From: Desmodus rotundus
Taxonomy: Eukaryota > Chordata > Mammalia > Chiroptera > Phyllostomidae
Reading direction: 5' to 3'
NCBI RefSeq assembly: GCF_022682495.2
Contig: NC_071397.1
Location: forward strand, 24,691,427-24,755,426
DNA length: 64,000 nt
The translations under genes and the position numbers were made by a program. Shown piece by piece: positions 22,417 to 33,190 of the stretch. How positions within the stretch are numbered: the first letter of the stretch is position 1; each line of letters starts with the position of its first letter. The notes under the pieces were generated by a model. The model had not been told where the DNA came from, made no database searches, and was given only the letters and a program-made list of their open reading frames with translations.

Positions 22417-23744
22417 ATGCTCCCTTTGGAAGAGAGTAAAAGGCATCTGTGATTTTGAATACTAGCTAACACTGGGGATAACATGAGCCTCTAAAAGAGA
22501 ATACTTTTTCATGGTATTTTGTTAAATACTAAAGGACAGTTATTCAGAGAGCTTTTATTATAAAATGATTTGATAGTGAAACTACATGAAGATCTCTGTG
22601 GAGGTCTGTTCTTTATACCATAAGAAAGGACTCAGATGGTCTTTAAAAATAGGTGAAGGGCTGGTAGTTGCTTAAGTATTGACATTATTCAGTGATTTCT
22701 CTACTTACTGGAATTTCAAGATCCAGTCTCAGGAATACAGTTTCTAATCTATAATCATGCATGCATTACCTTTTCTCTTTTACTTTTGCTTTTTTCATGA
22801 AATTAAATATATTTTGATCTGTGGCAATTTCTGAAAAGTATTGATAGAGCAGGTTTGTAGAGAGGATGTCCCTTAAGCCCTATTCTCTCTGCTCTACCAG
22901 CACAGAGATTCCAGCCCTATAGAGTAGGGGAAAGAAATGTGCTTTTTTCAACCCTAGTCCCCTCCAACCATATCAAGGGATGCATGGGGAATGAGCAGGG
23001 AGAGAATATTCCTGCGTGATTCCACTGAAGATCTGTGGATTTCATGTTGCCTCATAATCAGGGCACAGGATACTCTCATTTGCAAAATCTAACACCACTG
23101 CCGTCGCACCTTTTTTCTATGGTTAATTAATTTCTGCCATCCTCTTTATGAAGTTTGTACAAACACAGGATCATGTCTTTTCTTGTTCGCTGTGTTTCCA
23201 TGTATCTTCAGCTCAGTCAGACAGGAGTAAGTGATTCTGGAACTCAGGAGAGCCCAGGGGTCTGTGTCCCTCTCTCTGCAGTCACTAGGCACTGGGAAGT
23301 CCTAGGAACTCTTGGGTGCAGTATCCTTTGTATCCTTTCTAAGGAAAGGGGGAATCTAGGACAATTGTTGACATTGCCCTTTTCCTAAAGCAATACTGGG
23401 AAGCTAAGTCCTCTGTTTGCAGGTGCATGCCAGTTTGGGACTAGGAACCAGAACTCACATTCCTCTCAACACAACTCAAAGGGAGGAAAGTATAACAGAG
23501 GGTTCAAATTTACTTTACTCTTCATTCTTCCTGGTCCCTCACTTTCTCCCATTTAATCCACAGAAGTTTTGGCAAGGGTATGCCAGAGTAGCAGTAGCAT
23601 GCTAATTTACGTCAACACCTCATCACTTGATTGATTAGTATGTATCACAATAATGATTAATTATGCTATTAAATCATTAAGTATAAATTAATTGCTAATA
23701 ATATCCATCATGGCTTCAACCTTTGGTGTGTTCAGTCTTCATAG
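22417..23744. other. Single-copy DNA, no gene recognised
   Basis: No repeat or gene signal. A 77-codon open frame (23155-23388) lacks family features. Confidence 0.5.
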
Positions 23745-24000
23745 TTTACAGCTGACAAATAATGTAACTCTTCCTCATTCATTCAGAAAATGTTTACTGA
23801 ATGCTGTTCTGTGCTAAGCACTCAGCTTGCTCATGGAGATAGATACAAAGTGAAAAAGATATATTGTTCCTGTGTTTAAGGAGCTTGGCAGCTAAAGAGG
23901 TCTAATTATGCCACAAGTCATATTGTTTTGTGAGTATGAGACCTGTAGCAGTAAGTAGGAGTCACCAAGAAAGGGGTTTAGATGGGGAGAAAAAAGTGTT
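23745..24000 (+). repeat. Ancient mammalian interspersed repeat, class unresolved
   Basis: 'CATTCATTCAGAAAATGTTT', 'ACTGAATGCTGTTCTGTGCT', 'AAGCACTCAG', then 'GTGTTTAAGGAGCTTGGCAG' follow the same old repeat family as 19935-20085, which is common in mammals. The downstream half is diverged. Confidence 0.5.
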
Positions 24001-25960
24001 AACAGAAAAAAAAAAGGCTACTAGCCTATAAAAAGTTTTCTAGCAGAGAAGAAAAAAAATAAGCCTAAAACCAAACAAAAATTAGTAGACTATTGCATGA
24101 AACTCCATTAGCATTGTTTTTATTTTTTATGTTCTTGTTATAAAAATTATCCACTCTTAATTTTAATCATTTCATTTCGGTTGGCTTCTTTGCTCTCAAA
24201 CTTTTAAAAAAGTTCATTCATCCTATTTCTTTAAAAATTTTCAGAAAAAAATTGAGCTAAAATAAGAAATTAGTGTTTTTTCCAACTTCTGCTATTTTCT
24301 CACACCCCAAAGAAACAAAGTAACTCTAATCTACACATTGTTATTTAGTTATTTATATATTGCCTTGGAAATGCCCATTTCTTAATTTTAATACAATACA
24401 TAACTTTCTAATCATATACACTTTTAACTCTCATACTATTTATTTATTTATTTATTTTCACTAAGAGGTTTCTAGAGGAAAAATAAAGGAATCATAGCTG
24501 TTCAATGATTTCATGAAGAATGAAAAATGTATATGGGAATGAATATTATTTTCTACAACAAAATCAATTTTTTCCCACTGAGTGACTTAAGATCAACTTT
24601 TCTTTAAGGCAAAATATATTTTTTCTTATTAAATCTGGCAGTTCAAAAAGAATCATAAAGCAAGATTTCAGAAATCTCAATTAACATAAATTCACACCCT
24701 GGAATTCATTTTAAGTCTAGGGAAAAACACAACACCTTGTCAGAGGCTGAGAAGCTAGGGGAGAAAAGCAGACATGAAAGACCTATTCCAAAAAAAGAAA
24801 TCTTGGACTAGTTCATAAAATGCCAGTCCTATCAGGAAAACAAAGACTTTTTTTCCAAATATTGAAGGAGGCTTTTTGGAAAAATATGTTCTTCCTGGGT
24901 GTTCATTCTCTGACCATCTTCCCAGGCATCAGAAAATGTGAAAAGTCAGCTCTGAAATGGTGAGCTTGCAGGTGGACTCTCAGGTATAACGAGGACAATC
25001 TTTTCCTGTCATCCTAGAGGATGACTGCTGCCTCCTCCTCTAGATCTACTAATTGCTACTGGGCAACATCTAACTCTAGTTCACCCAGCACATAGTTGGC
25101 TCTTTGAGTGGGTTTTAAGATGAGAATGTAAGAATAAAATATATGCTTTACTAGTTTTGCTATAGAGCTCAGAATCTCTTTACCTGAACATGACTATTGG
25201 AAAAAAATATGGTGCAATTTGTTGGATTTGGAATTTGGCTCTTGGCATCCATCTGGACGTTAGGATAGTATTCATTGAAAAAGAATCTTACTGTGTAATT
25301 GAGAACAATTGCTAATGTATGCCTGACTTTAATATGCTTACGTTACACTTGCTACTTTATACCTGCTTGTGCTGTGTTGTTACTATCTTTTTTCTGCACT
25401 GAAGGCTTGTACGAGCACACCCATGCCTGACACTGCTCATCAGTGCAGCCTGGGAACCTTAGCTTTCAAGTAGGCGACAGGGTTGTGAAGTGTATCAACA
25501 GGGGACTTGAACTCTGCAAAATCGACAGGGTGTTCAATGCTTTAAAAATGATTCCCCATGAGAACGGCTCCATCAGACCAAGACTCGTAAGCTTCTCTCA
25601 AGGCTTTTGCAGGACCTCAACTCAGCTAGACATTTAAGCACTGCCATGATATTGGATTACTTGAAATACATGAATTTTAGGAGATTGGAAAAACAGTTTA
25701 AAAAATTAAAATGCTGTCTTGACAAAGTTGTGGAAACAGTGATGTCCACTAAATTTCTCTTAATTAAGAACTTACTCGTATTTTTCCAATTGTTCTCATG
25801 GTTTCTAACTATACTGACATTTCTAAAAGTATGAAAAGATAGTGGCTCACGAATGTTAAACCACCATAATTCACAGAACTTCTATCAAACAGGATGCTGT
25901 TTTCTCCTTCATACCTGCATGTTTAGTCAACAGGTTTATTAGGACTAATACCAACATTAT
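24001..25960. other. Single-copy AT-rich DNA
   Basis: There is no gene signal. It includes a (TATT)n microsatellite at 24437-24458 and A- and T-rich runs. The 25443-25637 open frame has no recognisable domain. Confidence 0.5.
24437..24458. repeat. (TATT)n microsatellite
   Basis: Five to six TATT units in tandem, consistent with simple slippage. Confidence 0.9.
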
Positions 25961-25974
25961 TTGAGTGCGTTATT

Positions 25975-26175
25975 ATTATTTTTCATTTATTTTCAGAGAG
26001 AGGGGAAGGGCGGGGGAAAGAGAAGGAGAGAAACAGCAGTGTGTGGTTGCCTCTCACACACCCCCTACTGGGGGCCTGGCCTGCAACCCAGGCACGTGCC
26101 CTGACTGGGAATTGAACCGGTGACTCTTTGGTTCCCAGGCTTGAGCTTGATATACTGAGCCACACCAGCCAGGGC
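25975..26175 (-). mobile_element. Ves SINE, antisense, perfect 14-bp TSD
   Basis: The GA-rich body (GAGAGAGGGGAAGGGCGGGG), 'TGCCCTGACTGGGAATTGAA' and the terminal 'ACTGAGCCACACCAGCCAGG' give the whole Ves structure in reverse. TTGAGTGCGTTATT stands at 25961-25974 and again at 26176-26189 unchanged, so the insertion is among the younger ones here. Confidence 0.95.
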
Positions 26176-26304
26176 TTGAGTGCGTTATTTTTCCTGCCGT
26201 GGGCACTCATGATTAATCTTTCATAGACTATTAGTGTTGAAAAGCAATTTTAGTTGCTTCTTTTTTGGTTTTATTTTGAATGGCTTAAGAAATAGAAAAT
26301 GTTT

Positions 26305-26628
26305 TTTACAATTCTGTAGGTTGCGTGTCTGAGATCAGGACCCAGCAAGTCCAGGTTCTGGGGAGGACTCTTGTTGGCTTGCAGGTGGTGCCCCCTCTCT
26401 GCGGCCTAACCATGGCTCTGGTCGGTGTGTGCAGGGAGAGAAAGGGATCTCTCTCTCTCTCTTCCTCTCCTTGTAAGGCCACCAGTCCTATCTGATTAGG
26501 ACCCCACACTTAAGACTTCATTTAAGCTTAATTACTTCCTAAAAGCCCTGTCTCCAAATACAGTCATATTGGGAGTTAGGGCTTCAACCCATAAATTTTA
26601 GGGGAACGTATTTCAGTCCATAGCAATT
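26305..26628 (-). repeat. MaLR LTR (MST/MLT1-like), antisense
   Basis: 'CAGTTCTGTAGGTTGCGTGT', 'AAGGCCACCAGTCCTATCTG', 'ATTAGGACCCCACACTTAAG', 'CCTGTCTCCAAATACAGTCA' and 'AGGGCTTCAACCCATAAATT' are the antisense of mammalian MaLR LTRs. These are solitary LTRs of an ancient ERVL-related group, and no internal coding part is seen. A (CT)n run lies inside at about 26447-26462. Confidence 0.8.
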
Positions 26629-27989
26629 TGGATGGCGGATTTTTTTCATTTTTGTTTCAGCTTCATTGAGGTGACAAATAATTGATAAATGAGATTTTAA
26701 TATATTTAAAATGTAACTCACGGTGATCTGATATATGTGTATATTCTAAAAAACTAATTGCTTTTTTTATCAGAAAAACTTTGCCCTTGAAATATTCAAG
26801 TTGTTAAAGTGCTAAATAGCACAGATTTGATCAGGTGGTAAATATATATTAACTACTGATCAGATCAATAGTTAATATGTAATAATAATGATCAGACAGT
26901 AATTATCCACCTGAAAACCAGTTTTTATGATATGACTGCTGCTCATGTTGACTAAACTCGTCATATTGTATCCCTATTAAGTTTGCAATTTTGACCTAAC
27001 TTTTTAAAAGAGGTGTCCCCAGCCTGCAGGGTCAGGTTTAAATGATTTGCACAGGGTTTCCACTAACAGGAAGAAATGTCTCTGTCCCCTGCGGCAGCCC
27101 CATATTTAATCAAATACAGCTCATCAATCACATTTACAACCGTCAGACTTCAATCAATAGGTGTTTTATGGTCTCTGGCAAAATCATCTGGAGAGAAGTA
27201 GGAGAAATATAAGGGGCATGGAGCTGGGCCTGCTCGCGTCTGCACTCTGCACTGCCGTCCTGAAGGGATTAAGCTGCTGATTTTAACCAAGAGGGCTCTC
27301 TCCGGAGCAGGGTGTGCAGGGCCAGGGAAGACTCAGCGCTAGTAAAGCATTCTGGGAAGACATGATCAATAGCACCGAAGCAAAGAAAATATTTCTACCT
27401 TTTCATCCAAGTTTGGAGTGAATTCCAAAAATGAATCGAGTAACAGAGGATAGCGGCTGTACTAACTGGCTCCAATTTACCTGTTTCTCTGGATAGGTAC
27501 CCTGTTAATAGTAACGTACCTTAACATCTCATAGTAGCACAATGTTACACGTGAGTGACATATTTCTTGGATACAATAATGCACTATTCCTTTCTAACTC
27601 ACAATGTCCTAAATTTTGTGCTAAAGTTGTAGAATCCATTTATAAAATAACAGAGAGCTTCATTTAGATTCCCTACCATGTGCACAAAATAAGTTTTTTC
27701 ATAATTTTCTAAAATTATGTGAGTATTAGAAAAAGTCCTGCTGGCTGATCCAAAATACTTTTATAGGAAAAGGGAGAAAGATTTCATTTAGATAATCTAC
27801 ATCTTCCTGTACTTTCAGTTAATGGTTACGTAAATCTTATAGCAAGTAATGATTCTAAATAAGAAAATCGTAGCATAAGGAAATGATTCCCATATATTTA
27901 TTTAGTTGCTTCTAGCATGTAAAATGGTACCTGTGATATAAAATTAAATTATACAGCAATGTGAAGAATGATGGAATTTTCCCATCCTG
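26629..27989. other. Single-copy DNA, possible conserved non-coding part
   Basis: No gene is recognised. It contains a nested inverted repeat at 26832-26913. About 26990-27400 is repeat-free, of balanced composition, and has homeodomain-like sites such as TTTAATCAAATA. This is only suggestive of a conserved element. Confidence 0.45.
26832..26913. repeat. Nested inverted repeat, 82 bp
   Basis: Outer arms start CAGGTGGTAAAT and end AATTATCCACCTG. An inner pair, ATATTAACTA and TAGTTAATAT, pairs perfectly around CTGATCAGATCAA. The inner CTGATCAG is itself a palindrome. Confidence 0.7.
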
Positions 27990-28742
27990 GGCCGTCATAA
28001 TGCTGGACAGTGAGGACTGTGAGGGTGATGCTGTGTTGTTCTGCGGTAGCAGGGGTATCCCCAGACAGGCACTTCTCTGGTGGGGAGCAAGGAGTTGGAG
28101 CCCCACACATGACACCCCAAGCCCTGGGAGCTGCATCAAAGAGAACCCCCAAAATATCTGTCTTAAGAAACCAATGGGGCTGATGTCTAACTAAGGGACC
28201 CCAAGTGCTATGGGAAACTGAGACTTCCTCTTAAAGGGTTCTCATGTGGTCATACTTGTCCTGATACCCAGTTAAAAAAAATCCCAATAGTTTGAAAAGT
28301 GACCAGATTATCTGGGAAGCAGATTCACTGTCTAACCTAAAACGGTTGACCAGAAGGGTGAAGGCCAGTTGAGAAACTCCACAGAAATGAAGGAGCTGGT
28401 GGACCACATTACTGAGCTGCCTATGTAACTTCTACAGCAAGAGTAGAAGTTACATTCTATGCACCACAGAATGTAACTTCTACCATAGAATGTAACTTCT
28501 ACCTGTGCCCTGCTAAGCAGAGGGGGATGGGCAATCACAGCAGGATCCCGCTGCCTTGCTGAAGCAAGAGAGCTCGGGAGCTGCAACAATCCCTGGCTCC
28601 TTGGATGGGGAAGGCGAGTGGGCATGACCATGGCATTGTCCTTCGCCTTGGTGCTCTCCCACCTCCAGCCTAAAGCTGGAGAGCACACACAGACAGGTCC
28701 CTCTCTAGCCGCACTGCTGCAGCCCTCAGGCACACACGGTCA
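27990..28742. other. GC-richer unclassified sequence, possibly an old LTR
   Basis: This stretch is GC-richer than its flanks, lacks coding features on inspection and abuts an L1 fragment. It may be an unrecognised LTR or L1 5' region. A cluster of direct and inverted repeats lies at 28423-28503. Confidence 0.35.
28423..28503. repeat. Cluster of direct and inverted copies of AGAATGTAACTTCTAC
   Basis: The motif occurs at 28468-28484 and 28487-28503 (19 bp apart), and partly at 28423-28435. It occurs in reverse complement (GTAGAAGTTACATTCT) at 28443-28458. The first and inverted copies form a perfect 11-bp-arm hairpin (GTAACTTCTAC / GTAGAAGTTAC) around a 7-nt loop. Confidence 0.9.
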
Positions 28743-29240
28743 AGGCACCGGTCCAAATGGCTATTTTCAGAAAGACAAAATGCAACACGTGTTGGTGAGG
28801 ATGTGGAGGAAAAGGAACCCTCATGCACTGTTGGCAGGAATGTAAATTAGTGCAGCTACTATGGAAAAGAGTATGGAGATTCATCAAAAAATTAAAAACA
28901 GAACTACCATATGACACAGCAATTTCACATCATGGTATTTATTCAAAGAAAACAAAACAACCAATCTGAAAAGACATAAGCACTGCTATGGTCATTGCAG
29001 CACATATATAATAGCCAAGGCACAAAAACAACCTAAACGTTCACTGGTAGATGAATGGATAAGTGGTACTGGAACTAGAGAGTGAGAATGCAGAATGAAT
29101 GCAAATAGGCACAAAAAACCTTTCTGGGGTGATGGAAATGTTCTAAAATTAGATTGTGGTGATGGTTGCACAACTTTGTAAATTTGCTTAAAATGAGTGA
29201 AATTTATGGTATGTCAATTAAACCTAAATGATGCTCTTGA
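28743..29240 (+). mobile_element. Old L1 (L1MA/L1MB-like) ORF2 end and 3' UTR
   Basis: 'GGAACCCTCATGCACTGTTG' (knuckle region), 'ACCATATGACACAGCAATTT', 'AATAGCCAAGGCACAAAAAC' and 'TAGATGAATGGATAAGTG' are ORF2 C-terminal blocks. A deletion joins them to the 3' UTR block 'TCTAAAATTAGATTGTGGTG', then 'GGTATGTCAATTAAACCTAA'. Degenerate. Confidence 0.85.
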
Positions 29241-29419
29241 AAAGTAAATTATACTTTTAGATACTCATTAGCACTAGAGTTTCAAATGAAAATGAGCAGG
29301 ATAGCATATATTTGAGAGGATATAAAAATTCAAAATTTAGAGAATTCCTGGAAGAAAATTCTAAAAGATTGTGAATCTACAAAATTTTATCTAAAATATA
29401 CGTTGATGTCTTATATTGG

Positions 29420-29532
29420 TTGTTACTCTCCTTAAATTTTACGCTCTATGAGAATAGACATCTCGACTTTCTTGCTCATTACTTTATTCCTGGCACTTAG
29501 AACTCAATAAATATTTGTTATATGAATGAATG
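29420..29532 (+). repeat. L2 3' end
   Basis: 'CTCTATGAGAATAGACATCT', 'CTGGCACTTAGAACTCAATA' and 'AATATTTGTTATATGAATGA' follow the typical L2 3' terminus. Confidence 0.75.
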
Positions 29533-30592
29533 ACATGACCTTCATCTGGGTGGTCTGCCTCTGGAAGAGAAGTTTTCCGTCCTCCCAGCTGTGGTTTACA
29601 ACCAGGTATATGGACACTGATAAGAATAAAGCAGGGGGCTGCAGAGGGCCTGTTCTATACATGGAGACACGTAAGGACAGGGAAGGCTAAACTGGGAGAG
29701 GGTGGGGATATCTAACAATTCTAGTTGGAAACAGATGGCACACTCAGACAATTTAAGTAGGATTTTCTACAAAAGCATTATTGAAAACCATGCTGGAGAT
29801 ATAAAAGAATCATAAGGAGACAGCAGCAAACTGGGGCTAGCACGTGGGAGGAGCTTCAGGAGAAGGGCCTAAGGTTCAAGAGGGAAGACTTCCTGGAACC
29901 CAGAAGGAGAGAGTTGTACGAAGACCACCTTTGAAGGCCCTGTAACCTCTGGTCAAGGTCTTAGCAGGCAATGCTGTCTCATGGAGAAAGCCAAGAAAAC
30001 AAACACCCTGATCTCATTCTCCTTCCTCCTCCTGATGTTGTCGGGGCTCTTCATTGTGCAACCCAAACAAAGTTCTGGGGTGATAAGGAGAGTCTGCTGA
30101 AGTGTCTATGTAGCTCAGTCTTCTACAGAAACATGGAGGAGAGAGGTGGAAAGTGGATGCTGGGTGCAAACGGAAGATACCCAGTGAGCCTGGGTCCACT
30201 GGAGTCTGGGTCTGACTGGAAGGAAGAAGGAATTGAGCTATAATGCAGAAGCTGAGGATGAACACCGGTTATCTAAATGCCTGCCTTAGTTCTGGGTGTG
30301 CTTGCAGTGTGGCAGCACCGAGCTTTCACATAACCAGCTAGTTACCACGGGAAACAGGAGGGGTGAAAGGAAGCGGGTGTTGATCTTGCCTGCACTGAAT
30401 CTCACTAAGTTTGTGTTTCTGAATTATGCCCCTCTAAAAAAGTGCAGCCATTTACTTTTTTTCCCCCTGTAAGCAGAATAAATAGGCACTAAGAGAAAAT
30501 AATAGATCTTGATTTAGGAGGTTTAGGGGAAACAGGAAGCTGGGGCTTGAGGCATGATGTGTCTCCTAGGCAATCAGCTTCTTTTAGGATTA
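29533..30592. other. Unassigned DNA, possibly an old repeat at 29720-30245
   Basis: No gene. The middle part, with 'GATTTTCTACAAAAGCATTA' and 'GGAGGAGCTTCAGGAGAAGG', resembles an old mammalian repeat that I cannot name. The 90-codon open frame 29971-30243 has no family features. Confidence 0.35.
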
Positions 30593-31035
30593 ATGTATTC
30601 ATTTCTTAGGGCTTCTGTTAAAAATTAGCACAAATGGGTGGCTTAAAACAACAGAAATTTATTCTCTCACAGTTCTGGGGGCTAGAAATTTAAAAATCAA
30701 GTCATTGGCAAGGCCATGCTTCCTCTGAAGGCTCTAGGGAAGAATCCTTCCTTGCTGCTTCTTAGCTTCTAGTGGTTGCTAGCAATCCTTGGGGTTCACT
30801 GGATTGTAGCCACATTACTCCAAGTTCTGCCTCATCTTCACGTGGCTGTCTTCCCTCTCCGTGTGTCTGTCTGTACCCAAACCTCACTCTCTTTGTAAGG
30901 AAGGTATAGGTCATTGGATTCAGGACCCACCCTGATCGAGCGTGCTTTGTCTTCGCGTGGTTACACCTGCAAAGACTACTTCTAAGGAAGATCACAGTCA
31001 CAGGAACCAGGAATTAGGACTTAATTAATGACAAT
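30593..31035 (-). repeat. MLT1-like MaLR LTR, antisense, nearly complete
   Basis: 'TTAGGGCTTCTGTTAAAAAT', 'GGTGGCTTAAAACAACAGAA', 'TCTCACAGTTCTGGGGGCTA', 'CTTCTAGTGGTTGCTAGCAA', 'CTTCACGTGGCTGTCTTCCC' and 'TTGGATTCAGGACCCACCCT' follow the antisense order of MLT1. It is a solo LTR with no internal sequence recognised. Confidence 0.85.
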
Positions 31036-31834
31036 AATATACTAATTTCACACTCACTACACCCTTTTTCTGTATCATCTTTGTTTCATTATTTTTCGAG
31101 TCTCTATACTGAAAGGCAGGCGGGGCAGGCATGCCATACTAAAACATGGAGGAGCATAGAGGCAAAGTGCTTTCTGCGCTCCAGTTGTCATTCAACCCCC
31201 TGACGCCATTGGCCTTGAGCCTATCTCTTCTGCTTAATATGCAGCCTCTGACTAAATTTATTCCTTCATGGCTTAAAGTGACTGAATAATGTATTAGCTG
31301 CTCTGTGACATGAAAGAAATTCCAGTTTTAATTACTGATGTAAAAATAAACATTTTACGATACTACTAGTTTAGTTATTGAATTGGTTAAAACCATTCAA
31401 GTAATAACCTAATAATATCAGTTTATACCCTTGATCACTCCTCTGAGTTTATATAGTTATACATATGGTAAGTAAGTAAATTAAATGTGATGGCAGTAAA
31501 TATCTTAAATATTGTATGGATCTGTAGCCTCTTAAAACACTTTTGGTTTCGAACAATGCCTGGGGCAGTCGACATGGAATGTTGTATTTAACAATGTCAT
31601 TTGCGGCCTGGTGCACAGATTCTTTAGGCTACCCGAGTATTCTACAAATGTTTGTGAAATGACTGTATGGATACATTTCAATTTATAGTTATATCTATGC
31701 TTTTTCCTAAACAGTCAATCCTTTTACTGACTTAAAACTAGAATGCACTTACTTTTGAAGTACCATCGAGAAATAACCAAATGTAGCAAGGCTTCAAAAG
31801 GGAAGAAGTCCTCTGAACATATAATTTTGATTAA
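31036..31834. other. Single-copy DNA
   Basis: Nothing recognisable beyond a weak MIR/L2-like patch near 31600-31680. Confidence 0.4.
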
Positions 31835-32290
31835 TGATCTCTGGTATCAGTCAGGGCTCTTCATTGCAAATACCAGTATTCCTAACTCAAACTGGCCTTA
31901 GTTATAACAGGAATGTATTGTCTCCTGGAGCTAAAAATCTTCATAGACAGAAAAAGTTTCAGACAGATTTCACCAGGTTCTTGGGTTCATTTCTTGACGA
32001 TGTTTCAGCACCTTCTTCTCTGCGAATTGTCTTTTCCCTAGGGATGGCTTCCCTGCTTGATGTAGGAAGGCTGTGACCACTTCTGCCTACACAACTCATC
32101 TTGCAGGTCCAGACAGCCAGGATGCCACCTTTCCCGAGTGCTCCTCCATGGGTCTGTGGCTCACGCTGATTAGGATCAGCGTGCTCAATACTTGCTGTAA
32201 GCCATTCCTTCTGACAGGGGAATAAAACGTGCTGATTGCTTTAGGAGAATCAGGACCTACCCCCATCATTGGTGAGAGGTGGAAACTTGA
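31835..32290 (+). repeat. Probable ancient interspersed repeat, class unresolved
   Basis: 'TTATAACAGGAATGTATTGT', 'ACCAGGTTCTTGGGTTCA' and 'TGGTGAGAGGTGGAA' resemble a widespread mammalian non-coding repeat (antisense hAT- or LTR-like). A perfect 9-bp palindrome (CACGCTGAT / ATCAGCGTG) lies at 32162-32183. Confidence 0.4.
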
Positions 32291-32469
32291 ATATAAATTA
32301 GAATAAGTCTTAAGAAAGAAGATGGCAGGAAAATCAATGATGTCCATACGAAATGTCCACCTTCCTTTTCAATAGTGTTTCTTGATCTCTTTTTGGTGTG
32401 AATGTCTCCCCCCAAAAATGCACACAACCAAACTTCTATGCCGTGTTTTCTTTTCAGCTATTTTTGTCT

Positions 32470-33144
32470 TTCATTATTATGGTAAGAACACTTAACTGTG
32501 GATCTACCCTCTTAAGAAAAATATAAGTGCACAGTACGGCATTGGTAAGGACAGCCACAGTGTTGTGCAGCAGAACTCTAGAATCTATTCATCTTAATTG
32601 AAACTTTATACTCATTCGCCAAGAACTCCTCATCCCCCCCTCCCCCTAGGGCTGGGTAACCAGTAGTCAACTCTTTGTTTCTATGTGACTATTCTAGATA
32701 TCTCACATAAGCAGATCGAACACTGCTGGTGGGAATGTAAACTGATACAGCAACTATGAAAAGAAGTACCGATGTGCCTCGAAAAACTAAAAATAGAACA
32801 GGAATTGATTGTCTCAGGTAATTAAAAATGATTCAGCAGTCCCACTTTGGTGTATATATTCTGAAAATTAAAATCAGGATCTCCAAGAGACATCTGCATT
32901 CCCATGTTCACTGCGGTATTATTCATAATACCCAAGACATGGGGACAACCGAAATGTCCATTGAGGGATGGGTGGGTAAAGAAAATGTGGTGCATTATTC
33001 AGCCTTAGAAAAGGAACTCCTGCCATATGCAACAACGTGGATGAACCTGGAGGATCTTGGGCTAAGTGAGGTAAGCCAGTCACAGAAGAACAAGTATTTT
33101 ATGATTCCACCTATATGGAGTATCTAAAATAGTCAAACGAATCT
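32470..33144 (-). mobile_element. Old L1 with 5' inversion (twin-priming structure)
   Basis: Positions 32470-32715 read as L1 3' UTR only on the minus strand ('TGGTTACCCAGCCCTAGGGG', 'GTACTGTGCACTTATATTTT'). Positions 32716-33144 read as the ORF2 C terminus on the plus strand, with translated pieces HLHSHVHCGIIHNTQDMGTT and LEKELLPYATTWMNLEDLGL. The ORF2 end abutting an inverted 3' UTR is what twin priming leaves behind. The copy is degenerate. Confidence 0.75.
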
Positions 33145-33170
33145 GCCCTGGCTGGGGTGGCTCAGTGGGT
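33145..33170 (+). mobile_element. 26-bp Ves SINE head flanked by a 20-bp direct repeat
   Basis: GCCCTGGCTGGGGTGGCTCA plus GTGGGT is the first part (A box) of the Ves SINE, and nothing of the body or tail follows. The sequences before it (33125-33144) and after it (33171-33190) are a 20-bp direct repeat with two differences, beginning TAAAATAGTCAAA. So it looks like a real insertion lacking the 3' end, rather than a deletion remnant. Confidence 0.8.
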
Positions 33171-33190
33171 TAAAATAGTCAAATGTATCT

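Noticed and set aside
26305..26628. Endogenous retrovirus with coding regions near the MaLR LTRs
   Set aside because: Here and at 30.6, 49.9 and 53.6 kb only LTR sequence is seen; no gag, pol or env remains were recognised next to them.
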